Shown here in pieces: positions 33,300-46,200 of a stretch of DNA of 61,829 nucleotides. The stretch lies in NCBI RefSeq assembly GCF_022376445.1, contig NW_025955188.1, positions 1 to 61,829 on the forward strand, written 5' to 3'. The DNA is from Fomitopsis serialis (lineage: Eukaryota > Basidiomycota > Agaricomycetes > Polyporales > Fomitopsidaceae). Below the pieces are notes generated by a model. That model made no database searches, was not told the origin of the DNA, and worked only from the letters and a program-made list of their open reading frames with translations. The translations under genes were made by a program, and so were the position numbers. Each line of letters begins with the position of its first letter. Position 1 is the stretch's first letter.

Positions 33300-33525
33300 C
33301 GCTGTGTTCTTCTCCCGTGTTCCGATATCGTGGGGCCTGCGGCAGTAGGCGTTCGGTGGCAGATGTCAGACTGCCTTCGGGCGTGTGAGCGAGGCTTTCA
33401 CAGACAATGTCAAGGATCCTGTATTCTTCTGCCGTGTTCCGATAACCCGGGGGCCTGAGTTGATGAGCGTTCGGTAGCACATGCCTAACTGAGTTCGGAC
33501 ATGTGAGGTATGCTCCGCAACACAG
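33300..33525. repeat. Imperfect ~120-bp tandem duplication
   Basis: 33305-33402 and 33422-33522 are related copies (TCTTCTCCCGTGTTCCGATA against TCTTCTGCCGTGTTCCGATA, and GCGTTCGGTGGCAGATG against GCGTTCGGTAGCACATG). It lies in the 5' part of cargo 2, where it may reflect a duplicated exon. Confidence 0.6.
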
Positions 33526-33968
33526 CGGACAAAAGGCGGGAACTTTCACTGAGCTTCCGATGGCGATGATATGTCTCTATTGCGAACACAGTGATAAGTG
33601 ATTCTCTGTCCGGAACTTGGGTGTGGACTCCGCATGGCATGAGAGACAAACCACGGCAATGAGTCATTGTATTCACTCAGCATGTCTCTTGCCCGTTTTC
33701 TGAAGCCGGATAACGTTGTCCGAACCCCAAGTGTTGTGTTCTGCATGAGTCAGGCAAACATCCATGATATGCTGTCGATCCGCGGACTGCTTCGGAGACA
33801 AACCATTGGCCGATAGACATTGCATTCGTACTCCCATGTTTGGAGCACCATACAACGAAATACACACCCCCGGGTGATGAGCAAGCCCGATGTCATCCAT
33901 ATATAAGAATCTGCGCATTGTTGTTAAAGCAGCAGCCGACGTGCAACACTCGTGCAGCATCGACGAAC

Positions 33969-35068
33969 ATGAGCAAGGTGAGCAGTGATGCATCGGACGC
34001 ATGCGGGCAAGAACACTAACACCCTGTAGGTTTCCTTTGATGGACACGTCGACCTCGATGATCGCCTCCGACAGATATTCAACCACTGGCGCACATGTCC
34101 TACGTCGAGCCAGTACTCCACCTACGGAGCCTGGAACAAGTACCTCTCCGTGCGTTTCCGGCACGACATGGTCAAGCCGCAAGAACCGCTTCGCCCGTCC
34201 GTTCCAGGTCAGGACGTTCTTACCGTTCTTCATCGCCGCCGGGGCAATGAGGAGCTGGCCATTGCTGGCCAATCCTCAGCCACGGTGCACCCGTGACACT
34301 GACTACACTGGTACTGGTCGGTCGTTCCCTTACTTGGCATCCGAACTCACCGGCTGCAGGAGGACTGGTCTTTAAGCGGCAGAAGAGCGGCACGAAGCTG
34401 CCAGACTTTGTCGTCGCGTCATACTACGGTCTCGAGATCGGTACGAACGAACTGAAGGCCGAGCTACCGCGCCTCGTCGTTGAAATAGGCTCGCTCGACG
34501 AGGGCGAGAAGACACCGACAGCGGCCCATCGCAAAGCCATCATGACTCAGCTGAAGGGTTACCTCATGCGCATCGCCGTCGACATTCCTCCAACACAGGC
34601 CGACTTCCCTTACGGTGTTGCCATCGTTGGCACGGAGGCTGCGTGGATCCGTCCAAACCGACGTGGCGGCGGCATGGTTGGGCATTCGTCGGTGGTGTGA
34701 ATGGAGGTAAGGAGAGTGGGAGCATTTATGACCCCAAGTTCCGGGTCCAGATCGATCAGCTTGTGCAGCGCAGCGAGGCGAACGCGGTCGCTCACGCGCG
34801 TCTTCACCGGAGATGATCGAAACTCCCGAGGCCTTCTTGTGGCTGCGGAGGGGACCGTGACGAGGCCGATGGCAGCGACGACAATCCCGAGGACGATGAA
34901 GGCGATGGCCAGGGCCTTGAGGGCAGCGATGGCGGCGACGACGGGTGGAGGCAGCATCGGGACGAGGAGGAAGAGGACGAGACAGGAGGGCGACGAAGAA
35001 GTCGAGGTCGAGGAGGAGGAGGAGAGGACGAGGAGGAGGTCGAGGTCGAGTCCGAGGATGACGATTAA
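33969..35068 (+). CDS. KDZ cargo protein 3, acidic tail, possible PD-(D/E)XK-like core
   Basis: Starts ATG 33969 (MSK), intron 33978-34029, then VSFDGHVDLDDRLRQIFNHW, STYGAWNKYLSVRFRHDMV and LRPSVPGQDVLTVLHRR. After an intron from ~34283 comes LPDFVVASYYGLEIG, RLVVEIGSLDEGEKT, RKAIMTQLKGYLMRI and DFPYGVAIVGTEAAWIRP, then IYDPKFRVQIDQLVQRSE and a very acidic end (DEEEEDET, EEEVEVESEDDD). The order PD ... VVEIGS ... MTQLKGYL resembles PD-(D/E)XK nuclease-like folds common in mushroom proteins, but the catalytic Lys is not evident, so this is a weak guess. The exon joining ARLHRR to the acidic tail is uncertain. Confidence 0.62.
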
Positions 35069-35216
35069 TACTCCAAGTGCCCTCGAAGATTGTTCTGCCT
35101 ATGCATGTTTGCCTCATATAGATAATGATGATTAGCCGACCAACACATCGACATAAAGAAAGGTGTACAGAGTAACAGAATGGAGGGAAGGAGGTATCCG
35201 CACGGCCCAAGCCAGG

Positions 35217-35302
35217 ACCCGATGTCGGGCTTCCGATGTCGGGCGTCCGATGTCGGGCGTCCGATGTCGGGCGTCCATGTCGGGCGTCCAATGTCGGACG
35301 GC
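35217..35302. repeat. 14-bp minisatellite array C
   Basis: About six units of CGATGTCGGGCGTC, with ATGT as the spacer in nearly all units. Lies between cargo 3 and cargo 4. Confidence 0.8.
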
Positions 35303-35442
35303 AGTGGTTCCTCATGCACGTGGTCTTGGCGGGTGTGGGAAAGCAGCCACAAAGGCGTGATCGCAGGTTCATCATGAGCCCTGCTATCTCCTCTCATCTC
35401 ACATCCCACTCAGATTCCTCGTCACCCTTTAACATTGTTGCT

Positions 35443-36500
35443 ATGGCTGTCCCCACCGCGCAAGACTACGATGATCTCTGCTACACTACGCGCTCCGTCT
35501 GTAAAGGGAGCAGCAGTCGGTAGTAAAGCCGACGGAAGCACACCCCAAATGGACGACGAGCTCGTGAAATCAATGGTAATCCATGACACTGCGTCCAGCA
35601 TGGTATAGGCCACTGATGTTCTATTTCTTCAGTGCATGGCCGCGCTCGTGACTGGGCTCAAGCGGCTTTCCGACGAGAACACGCAGATGGCCCTGGGCAT
35701 ACGGACGCGATGGCCCGCTTTTGGGATATTGTGGGTGGCCGGGAGGAATCGGGCAAAGCAGCGCTGTCGCGTTTGGGTGATATAGTGGTCCCCAAAGCGA
35801 TCCGAGAGCCCGATCAACTTATCCAGGTCCCACCGGATGTCGCAATGGACATCCGCGAAGCACGCGGTCGAGAAGGTATGTGTGGGCGATTGTGGACCGA
35901 TTTCCATCCTTACAAACTAAATAGGCACGGCACTTTTGCCTCCGGATGGTGTATCACTTTCCGCATTTCGTACGGAAGTTCGTGACACGCTTGAAGCGGA
36001 GGCCAGCCCGAGTGACGCAATCAACGAGATGTTGGAGGTGCAAATTGCGGAATGCGAGGGGGACCACACTGCGAGGGATCGGGCGGAGAACCGGTACACC
36101 AGGAGGCAAGTTCGTTCTGTACTCCCAGTGGAATCGCCTTTAATGTTGCTCCCGATAGGTCATTGGGCGCGCCCGTACCGGCTTAACCTGCGACGCTCCC
36201 GCCCTCGTAATGCATGTTCCACAGAGTCCCCCAGGCTACGGGCAGCGAGGGGAGGGCGGCACGATGCACAAAGTGTTGACAGCAGAGGAGGAGATCGAGT
36301 TTCTCCGTGAGTGTGTCACCGCACTACAGGCGAACTTCGAATACATGGAGGAGTACATCTCGGCGGAGATTCGGTTCTGGGATTCGGCGTTGGCGGCGAA
36401 TGAGCGCAACCTAGACGACTGGTATGCAAGGGAGGCTGAGCACCCTGTCATGGAAGATACGGAGTATTTGCCCATGACTACACAGAGTTCCGTAGCTTAG
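35443..36500 (+). CDS. KDZ cargo protein 4, coiled coil, unknown
   Basis: Starts MAVPTAQDYDDLCYTTRSV at 35443. Further pieces: TPQMDDELVKSM; intron ~35577-35632; AALVTGLKRLSDENTQ; ARFWDIVGGREESGKAALSR; VAMDIREARGREG; intron ~35877-35924; GVSLSAFRTEVRDTLEAEAS; intron ~36109-36159; then EEEIEFLRECVTALQANFEY and EHPVMEDTEYL (stop 36500). Two one-base shifts are needed, near 35515 and 35690, so the gene is either damaged or mis-sequenced. The helical Glu/Ala-rich parts suggest coiled coils. No family recognised. It converges on the cargo 5 pseudogene. Confidence 0.6.
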
Positions 36501-36686
36501 ATGACATGTGACAATGAATAATCAAGCCTGCTTGCATGTGTAGGATGTTTTCACAGCCTTGTGTAGTTGAACTCACTGGCCTGTATACATGCAGTTCCAA
36601 ATGGCCAGACAAGTCGAATCATGTATGACAACTCTGTATCCGTCATATGGCACGAAAGCGATCGTGTACACCGGCGGGCGGCAATG

Positions 36687-36742
36687 TGATATCGGAGCCC
36701 GCTTTCGGACGCCCGATGTCGGACACCCCATGCCGGACCGTG
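36687..36742. repeat. 14-bp minisatellite array D (short)
   Basis: Three to four degenerate units (TCGGACGCCCGATG, TCGGACACCCCATG) between the convergent ends of cargo 4 and the cargo 5 pseudogene. Confidence 0.7.
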
Positions 36743-37001
36743 GGCAAGGGATGAGGATTGAGCAAGAAGAGGCGATGTCATTAAGTGTAATCATCATGTA
36801 TCAAGCTTCGGCAAACAATCATGACATTAGTCCGCACCCGTACATGGACAAACAATCGCGAAATGTTGACCCATTAACTATCGTACCATGTTCACGGCAT
36901 CCATCCGACTGCCTCCCTGTCATGAGACGCTGTCGCAGTGCCCCCAAATCGAGACGAAGCTTGTCGTGCATAGCATGAAGCTTGTGTTCTCCTGCCGAAG
37001 G

Positions 37002-38195
37002 TCATGCACTTCGCGCGAGACATCGGCCGCGGTTCGAACAGCTCGACTCCCTGTACACTTTCATATCAGGCGAAGACCATGCCCTGTGAACCCATTCAAA
37101 TGAGTCGATCGGCAATTGACTATACCCGAGGTGACCTACTCGCGGGAGCGCTCCAATGTAGCAGGCACCCATCTGCGCTTGCATTGTTAGGGCCTGAGGA
37201 GCTCGCCATCGAAGCCTGAACCCGCTGCTTTCCTTTCGGCTGCTGACCATTCGCAACACGCTCGCTCGGAACACGAGGGCCATGCAACTCATTATCGTCA
37301 TCAATGGATTGCAGGCCTCCGCCCGACGCCGACCCTTTGCCTTCCCAGCCTTCGGAATCACGAGCTCCTCCAATCGTCCACTTCCTCGCTGGTATCGATG
37401 CTGTCCGCCTGCTGTTCCCCAGTTAATATCATCGACCGATCCATTGTTCCAATTACTCACATCATGGTCCGCGTCATTCTCCGATTCCTGCAGGTACTCC
37501 CAGTGTGGTGTCATTGACGACCCTGCCCATTCCGCCCCAATGACCAGGTGTCGGGCGAACATCAAGTTCCTTCGATTGATTTTCGTCCATTGCAACAAGG
37601 CCGATGTGAGGGAGCACGAAGGAAACTCCATGGGCAGGCCCTGAGGCCGTCGCGGATTGCCCTGCTCCGCTAAGAGCATGACCCATGGTCGGGGGCACCT
37701 TGAGGGCCGCACCCGGCTCTGAAGACGCAGAGGGCGCAGCCATATCGATGACCGGGCCATGTGGGACATGCCCGGCGGCGGGGTCGCACAATACCATCCG
37801 CTTCCGAACACCCTTGGGTCATCCACTGTAATGCGGTCCATCCGTCTCTTGTAATCGCCCGACACATGCTCGCAAGTTCTTCCATGGCGGAAATGGCAAT
37901 GGGAGGCACATACACCAACCAATCCTATCGGTCGCCGATCGCAAGATATCCGTGATGTTGAACTGGAGTCACTATCAGCAATTGGAACTGGTGTGAAAAA
38001 TTGAAAATTACAGTGAGAGATTCCACGGCCTTCCACTGAAAGTCAAAAACGACATATCAATGCATGTCTCAATAAACTAAGCAGTGTCTTACAAGCTGCC
38101 GCATTGTATGCCATCCTGAAAACGGGGATCTTTGGATTCCCTTACCCCTTCTCGATTTGGGTGCCATACATATAAAGCACACCATTGACTTCCAT
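37002..38195 (-). pseudogene. KDZ cargo 5, decayed paralogue of cargo 6
   Basis: The peptide VYVPPIAISAMEELA (~37915-37870) nearly matches VYVPPLVISAMEEMA of cargo 6 (~41960-41915). The following region also aligns in spacing: MDRITVDDPRVFGSGW here against ARIKQNDPRIAANDWF there, but in a different frame. Coding sense is scattered over all three minus frames, with breaks near 37870, 37650 and 37300. A possible start MEVNGVLYMYGTQIEKG lies at 38195. The 344-codon open frame spanning 37002-38036 is therefore mostly an out-of-frame reading. It is transcribed in the same direction as cargo 6, separated by array E, so a local duplication followed by decay is likely. Confidence 0.6.
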
Positions 38196-38510
38196 GGCAC
38201 CTTCAAACCCGTCCAGTGGGTCAGCAGCTTGAGGGCGACCAGCATGGTTCAATGAGGAGAGGTTTTTGATGTCATGGTACGGATGTGGCAGAAATTGACG
38301 GAGCGGAGGTGGAATGTGTCGTCAATGAGTGGAATGGAGTTGCGGACAAGAGCCGCATGTATTACAAATAGCTTGGGTAGGAAAGCAACCAGTCTCACGT
38401 GGTCAGATCTAGCACATCCGTGCCTTGATCGTCCGATGAATCTGACCAATCAGATTGGATTTCCATATCAACATTAAGTCATACAATATGCCACCAGCCA
38501 GTGAGCACGA

Positions 38511-38645
38511 TCTATCGGCGTCCGACAGCGGGCGTCCGACAGCGGGCGTCCGACAGCGGGCGTCCGACCTCAGGCGTCCGACAGCGGGCGTCCGACCTCG
38601 GCGTCCGACCTCGGGCGTCCGACCTCGGGCGTCGGAGCTCGGGCA
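38511..38645. repeat. 14-bp minisatellite array E
   Basis: About nine units of GGGCGTCCGACAGC or GGGCGTCCGACCTC. The spacer changes from ACAG to ACCT along the array. Lies between cargo 5 and the end of cargo 6. Confidence 0.85.
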
Positions 38646-38897
38646 GTCATTGTGAATAGCTGGGCAGCCTACACTCGGCCATCTTACATGAATGTCTTCC
38701 ATACCCCACTCGTATAAACCTGTCTGTCATTATTCTCATCAAAATGACATGCTACTTTACAATCGTAAGTCTACAAATGCTCGGCGCCCGTACCCGCTGG
38801 ATGCACATCGTCCTTTTCACTCCCCAATTCCACACCGTCGTCGTTCAATGTTGTCCACCTTGGGAGCGGGGGTGAGTCGCGAAGCTGAGGCGCGTTG

Positions 38898-41800
38898 CTA
38901 TTCGATTCTCCGCGGGGCCGAACGGCGATGGTATTCCCCACCGCTACCTTCCTCCCGTGTGTTCAGCTGTGCGACGCTGTTGACGTTGACCTGAGGGTTT
39001 ATATTCTGAGGCAAACACATTGAATGCGATGCCCCGTCGCTATCGCCATGGTCAGGCGATGCACCCGCCTGCAATCCGTCGTCAGTGCCTGTGGCGACAT
39101 CCAAATGCGGACAACTCACCGCATCCGACGCCTCGGCAGGCTTGGCACCTAAGGTTGCGGACGTTACATGCATTGAACCTGATGTGTCGTCAATTGTGGC
39201 CTGAGCATCAGGCGTTGCGGCGATGGATTCTTGTGTCGATTCGGGCACAGTTCTTTGCGAGCTGTTCGTCATCGGATCAGGATAAGCTTGTGCCCCATCG
39301 TCTACACTGGTTTCGCGACTCGGTGTGCAGCCCGAGACGTCGCCGGGCCCAGCGGGAAGCGGGGGAGGTGCCTCGGACGGTTCCGGGGGTGGACTGGTGC
39401 TGACACCGTCTCCTGCCATGGACCGATTAACCACCTCCGATCCCGCTCCCGGGCACGATTGATCGTCTTTGAGGACCTCATCCGTCCGATCCTCGTTGGC
39501 CTCCGCCAGGCCCGGCGACTTTGTGGTCGCGCGGGAGACCTTGGGGCTCTCGGGCCAGTGCCCGGGGGAGTGGCCGTCACTACATACGGAGTCAAACCCC
39601 GCGAGGGACTGTTCGGAGAACCCTCTCCCATCTTCGATGCCTCCGCCGACCGCATGTCGACACCGTCCGCCTCGGCCTCGTTCGTCTGGCCGGATAGGGT
39701 GATGGCGCCGGGACCCGGCTGGACCTCATCCATATCGGCGTCGTTGTCGATCGCCAGCGGACTGCTACCAGAAGCACCGGCCAACTTCGGCTCCTCCTCC
39801 ACACCCATGTCGAGCTCCTCGGCCACGGCGTCGTCGGGTTGCATGGAGAGCCTGATGGCCTTGGGAGCCACCGGCTCCTCGTCCATGTCAACGTCATTGT
39901 CGATGGTGGTGCGGATTGGCGGCACGCCCGGCAATGGCTCGGGATCAAACCTCGCCTCGACCCGCTGGGGATCCTGATGGCTACCAGATCCGGACGCGCT
40001 AGATGGGCCCCCAACACCATCCGACATACGGTCCCGTTGGACCCAGTCTGGAACAGAATGGTGAGTTAGTCGCTACTGGTGATCGGGGAACACCTACCAC
40101 CGACACCGAGGTGTGCGCACAAGTCGTCGAAGTCACGCCGGAGCTCATCGTACTTGTGTCGGAGCTCAACGTTCTCCTGTCGCAAGTTGTGGAGCTCCCG
40201 CGAGATGGCACTCGACGATTCCAGCACCACAAATTCCTCATGTTGCTCCAACGAACTCCCGGACCCAAATCCTAGGTGTTGTCAGCCGAGATCAAAAGCA
40301 TCAAATGCAAGGGACTCACGATTTGGAGGTACACCGATGTAGGCCGGCACTACCCGCGGTCGCTCCCCTTGGGTTCCACTGTTTGATGGTCCAGCGGAAT
40401 GACTCGGGGACCTCCTGCTCGGAAGATCAGCCTGGTCGAATTCTACTGTTACCTCCCTCTGCTTGCTCTTCGACCTTCCGCGCGTCTGCTTCACGGGCTC
40501 GGACACGATGCGGGGCCGCTTTGACGGGCGGCGGGTTATGCGCGTGCTTCTTCGGGAAGACGTGCTTGCGACGGACGCTGTGTCGGAGTCCGCCCCGCCA
40601 TCAGGGTCAGTGTCGGGGGGCACCGTCGCCACTGACGCCACGGACACAGATCGGGCTCGCTTCCGAGGGTTCGCCTTCACCGCCGACGGAGTGCGTGATC
40701 GTGAGCGGACTTCCCGTCCTCCGTCTCATCTGGGACGTCCGCGTCGAAGGCGACACAGGGCTTATGCTTCCGGAAGCACTCGTCGCAAGTCGTAGCCGCC
40801 TTCCTGGGGTCACTCGATACCCAGCAGTGCATTGAATGGCACCGCTGGCACTTCGTGTCCTGCAAACACATTGAGATGAGTGGGCGGATAACAGAGATAC
40901 ATTACCTACCATCACGCGAATCCAATTCTCGCGACGTTTGTTTTTCGAGCCCGCCCAATCGAACGCCGCCAATTTCAACCGGGCGCGCTCGGCTTTGCAA
41001 ATCTTCACGAGGGTGCGGTAATCGTCGACTTCGAGGGCGCTTTCGATGCGGTCCTCGAGGTCCATGCCTGGAGTCACATCCGGCTCGGATTCGGACGGTA
41101 TCTCCGACACTGCCTTCTTGAGGATGGGCCGAACCTTGACACCACCTGCCGAACATCTTAATGATGAACGTTAGACATAGGGGACTTGCGACTTACTCTG
41201 TGGGGCCTGTTCGCCTTGATCTTCCGCGACCGCACTCTCAGCTCGCTGTTTTCCTTTCCCTTTGCTGGCCGCCATCGTCGTCTTCTTCGGCACAGCCGGT
41301 TCGGGCTCGTCGTCCTCTTCCTCTTCGGCGATACTGACCGCTCGCTTCTTTCCCTTCGCGTTGGTGGCGGCCATCGTGTGCTTCTTCGGCAAGGCTGGTT
41401 CCGGCTCGTTGTCAACTTCCACCTCGGGGACACTGACCACCCGCCTCTTTGGCTGCGGTCTGCTGTTTGGGGCCTTTTTCGCCTTCGGGACCACCTGCTG
41501 AGGCTCCCGGTCGTCGTCCGCATCGGAGTCGATGGTGATGGCCCGCTCCTTGCCCTTCCCTTTGATCGACGCGCTCGTCTTGGTGTTCTTCGCCGCACCG
41601 GCACCGTGGATGGCGGGTTTGGACGGGTTTGCCGCCGTCTTCGCGGGCTTCGTGTGGGGACGAGGGAGGGGCAAGGTGGGCCTTGGGCTGATTTCCGGCT
41701 CGCCCGACTCATCGACCTCCATGTCGTCGCCATCGTGCTGCGGGAGGGCGAAAGCGACACCCGGGTGCGGGCGGGGAGCGGCGGGAATGGGCGGGACAAG

Positions 41801-42311
41801 CGACGGCTCGCTGTCATCGGGAGGAAGCTCGTGGGACCCCGTAAACCAATCGTTTGCCGCTATTCTTGGGTCGTTCTGCTTGATCCGGGCAAACCGTCGA
41901 TACAGGTCAATATCCGCCGGAGCTGCCATTTCCTCCATGGCGGATATCACCAACGGCGGCACGTACACCTCCCACTGGTTACCGTCCGCGATGACCGCGG
42001 CAGAGCTCGCCTCGGTCTGGCCGACCTGTGAGAACACGCGGACACCATGAATCACACGACAAACTCACCACCCATTTGTGAAGCTTCTTCCACTGTTGCA
42101 AGACCCGAAGGTGAGCATTGGCGCTATGGTTGAACAGACAGACACTCACTAATTTCTTGATTTCCTTTGTTTCGGCCGGTGCCGTACTCCGCCATCTTTG
42201 CACCACTCCCGCGATTTTGCCCTCCCAGAAGGTCATCAGGCCTTTGAACTGGGCTTCCGTCACCATCTTCGGGCCGTCTTCGGTAGGACCGGGGATGCTT
42301 GTTGACGCCAT
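38898..42311 (-). CDS. KDZ cargo protein 6, zinc-cluster and coiled-coil protein
   Basis: Starts ATG 42311 (MASTSIPGPTEDGPKMVTEA), short introns at ~42099-42155 and ~42033-42075, then VYVPPLVISAMEEMA and a long Lys/Pro/Glu low-complexity region with duplicated blocks (AVPKKTTMAASKGKGKQR, ALPKKHTMAATNAKGKKR). Next come RIESALEVDDYRTLVKIC and a cysteine cluster KCQRCHSMHCW...TTCDECFRKHKPC (C-x2-C-x4-C, C-x2-C-x6-C, ~40850-40760), similar in plan to fungal Zn2Cys6 DNA-binding domains. Then a basic region, a coiled coil (ELHNLRQENVELRHKYDELR, ~40165), and an acidic Pro-rich C-terminus ending at 38898. Frame breaks near 40735 and 39597 (a CCCC run). Likely a nuclear DNA-binding protein; partner unknown. 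Divergent from cargo 7 (218 bp). Confidence 0.68.
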
Positions 42312-43212
42312 GATAAACGAGCGGTGAGGGAAAGCGATTCAGCGGCGAGGACAGAGAGAAGAGCGGGAGATGCAGATGAAGTTCAAGAGCCACGCGTAAG
42401 CGCCGAGCGCCAGCAGCCGACGGTGGGAATGCAGCCACAAACACGTGGTCTGTGGCTGAGCCGCGCCGCGGGCCATCCGATCGATCTCACTGATGAGATC
42501 TGAACCAAGGTCTATCAATTACCACCACCATGTCGACCTCGGTGATCGCAAGAATGAAGAAAAGAGACGGTATGTACCAGTGCTACATGCACATGCGAGC
42601 TGCCACTAACGGCTCGGTGCGCAGGATCGTCTGGTTCACCCGCGCCAGCGGATGGGCACTCGGGCGATGCGGAGCAGTGTGCTCGCCCGGCGGAACAGCT
42701 CCAGGACCCGGACGTCACGGATTCGGTGAGTTTCTCTTGCCTATAGCTTAGGCACGGCACACTCATCGGGCGAACCTATTCAGGACGACAGCGATGGGGA
42801 TGATGTGATAGGTGCGTCGCATGGTCATTGGTGCAGGTTGTGGAGCAAATACTGACTTGTAATATGTATTCTAGTGCCGTTTGTCATACCCACTAGGGCC
42901 AGGACGATTGAGCCCAAGCGCGATGCGGACGCCATGGTGAGCAGGACCCACTAGACATAATTACTCGGGGCTGACAGCTAGGTACAGGACACAACCCCGG
43001 ATGGTATACCAGTAACAACCGGGGTGGATACGGGGTCCGGGAAGGATGCTATGGTGATCTCTGAGGATGAACGGGCTGTGCCGTTGACTCCTCCTCGACA
43101 GTTTGTGATGCCCCAGCCCCCGGCGAACCGCCGGGCACAGACGATTCGAACCCGCGGCCGGAAGGTTTCGCCCATTCCCATTTCCAGCGACTCCGAACCC
43201 GACGGACAGTTC

Positions 43213-46200
43213 TAGGGCAGAGCAGGGGTACCGAAAACCCGCCAGGGTACAGGGTAGGGGTACATCGCGGGTAAGGGTAGGGGTCTCATTTCATTGACCC
43301 GCATACCCGTACTGGTACCCGTGGGCACGAAGCGTCTGCGCGAGCTCGCGGCAGCCTCCGAGTGGCAAGGAACCTTATCATTTAACCTACATAGCACATA
43401 ACTGTGCCACAAACACGAAGTTCCCATATAATTGTCATAGCTGTGCAACAAAGCTTCTCGCTTCTATCAGATTGTCACGGTCCTCATGTCTTTAAAACGT
43501 CCTGCCGAAAGCTCGGAGATATCCCCCAATATGGGGAAACGCATGCGCATCCCAACAGCAAAGCTCCGCGCAGCTGAGGCCGAGAAGCCTCCACAGAAGT
43601 CGAAGAAGCCTTCGGCACCCTCTGCCAGGCGAGAGCCACGCATCAGCAATGGGCTCGACTCGCTCGAGGAACCAGCAGCACCTGCAGAGAAGTCGTCAGC
43701 AACTGACAAAGCTTCCGAGAGTCATCAAGCACCTACACAACCCAGCCGACGCACAAGTGTCTGCGATATAGCCGATGAAGACGACTGGAGCGAGACCGAC
43801 GAGATTATCGAGGTCGATGTACACGGCAACACGAAGAAGGTGACACGGAATCCGAATCAGGAGGGACCTGAGGAGGAACTCGGTAAGTGAATAGCATTGC
43901 AACAAACATTGTACTTACTACTCGCCCATTCCCAGCGCGCCTAAGCAAGGAATGGACATCCCCCGTCTACGCATTCTACAAGGCCGAGGTCACCATTGAT
44001 GAGGACAAGGGCAGACGCGCCCATGTATTCCACTGTGCGAACCGAGGCTGCGATGTTTCGATTAAACGTTGGCTGGATAAGAAGGATAGGCACTCAACTG
44101 GTAACCTTCGCAAGCACGTCAAGGTGTGCTTCGGCGAAGAAGCGATGGGCTGTGCTGACAGCGCTGGGTCCGCATCAAAGGCGCGCGAGGGCGTGAAGAA
44201 ATATCTACGATCTGGGGATCTGACGATGTCATTTACACGTACCGGAAAAGGGAAAGTTACCTACTCGGTGCGGCAACATACACGCGCAGAGACAAGGTAT
44301 GTGACTGCATCACATCCATGAGTCCAGTGATAGATCATAGATTAATAATACGTACCAGGGCGGAGATTGTTCGTTGGGTTGCAGAAAGCAACCGGCCGTT
44401 TGCGATCGTCGAAGACCGTGCGTTTCAGAGCCTGATGAAGACGGGGCGACCCGAGTACTGGATTCCTTCTCGGTGGACCGTCGGACGCGATGTTCAGAAG
44501 GTCTTCGCACGCACTCGCACTCGCATTGGGAAGATGCTAAAGGTTAGTCTCTTTGATTACAAGATGACGTACCTTACGCGGCATCCAGGAGTACAACGGC
44601 GAGTTAAACTTTACCACCGACTGCTGGACATCGCCCAATCACAAAGCAATGGTTGCTTTCTCCGTCCACTTCGAGCAAGACGGCGTGCCCATGCGGATGA
44701 CGCTCGATGTTGTCGAGCTAGCAACCTCGCACTCGGGCCTGAACCTTGCGAAGACATTTGCTGATCTCGTCAATGGCCTGGATATCAATGCGAAGGTAAA
44801 GTGAGCATTGTTTGTCCATAGTGTCTGCCACTCACCACATTCGTCAGGTCTTAGCGATCACCGCCGATAACGCGTCTGCAAACGACGTTATGATCGACGA
44901 GCTTGTCGAGCTTCTCGAGTCGTTTCGTGGGCAAGCCGCACATGCACGTTGCTTTGACCATACCCTGAATCTCATCGTCAAGACACTCCTTCGGCAGTTT
45001 GATACCGCGCGCCGCAAGAAGAACGCCGACCACGATGCGCTTGATGCTGCTGAGGAAGCGCTGCGAGGCCTCGCCAGTGAGGAGATCGATCTTGATGATG
45101 ATGACGGGATCGAGGAGTGGGATGTCTCTGAGCTCGATGATGATAATGTGGAAGGATGGGTTGACGAGCGCGAGGAGCTGACTGAGGAAGAAGTTGCCGA
45201 GCTGGATGCGACGACACGGCCAGCAAAGTTCGCGCTAGCCAAAGTAAGTGCTTACTGGACAGAGAAGCCGAGTTACTCACTGTCACCTAGCTGCGAAAGT
45301 TCGCATTCGCCGTCATCAATTCGACAACCAAACTCCTCCCCGCCTGGTACCGAACCGTCGAGCTACTGAATCTTCCACAAGATAACATGCCGCGCGACGT
45401 TCGCACTCGCTGGAATTCCACTTATGGAATGCTTAGCTTCGCAATCAAATACCGAGCTGCAATTGACCGACTTACCAGTGACCGGTCCATGGACCTACGA
45501 AAGTTCGAGTTGAGCGACGAGGAGTGGAAGATCTCGGTGCAGTTGTGTGGCATACTCAAGGTGCGTGCGCCATGACTGTAGCCACTCACGTGTCACTCAT
45601 GTGACACCTCACTCGCCCGCAGTTCTTTTCAGACGCCACATTGTTCTTCTCGCGCGATGTCCCCAACCTCGCAATGGTCATTCCGGTCATGGATGTTCTC
45701 GACGAGCACCTGACAGATTCCTCACGCAAGCCAGACGTCTACCCTTCCATTCGCGCCGCCGTTGCTCTGGCAAAGAAGACCCTTAATCGTTATTACAGCA
45801 AGACCGACGAGTCTAATGCATACCGCATCACAATGAGTAAGTGCCATTGTATTCGTGATACTTGCGCTGACTGTGTCCCCAGTCCTACACCCTCGTTACA
45901 AGCTCAGGTACTTCGAGACAGCAAAATGGCCAGGAGACTGGATTCGCGCCGCAGAAACGGCCGTCCGCGATGAGTACGCCGATTGGCTGTCGCGTCACGG
46001 CGAACAGGAGGCTGCTAGTAGCACGAGCGAGGACGAGGACGGCGGGACACACGGTGGTAAAAAGAAGGTACGTGACTGGTTTTTGCTACATGTTTAGTGG
46101 CTCATATGTCTCTATTCCACGCGATATCAGTCGAAGAACTTGTTCGACAACATCCCAGCTCTCGCGCCGCCGAAGCCCACCAAGATCGCTAATGAGCTGG

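Noticed and set aside
37002..38036. 344-codon open frame as an intact gene
   Set aside because: The homology to cargo 6 jumps between frames within it, so the long frame is accidental.
43226..43320. Telomere-like GGGTA repeats
   Set aside because: Irregular GGGTA/GGGTC motifs lie just inside hAT termini on both sides; they are better explained as subterminal transposase sites.
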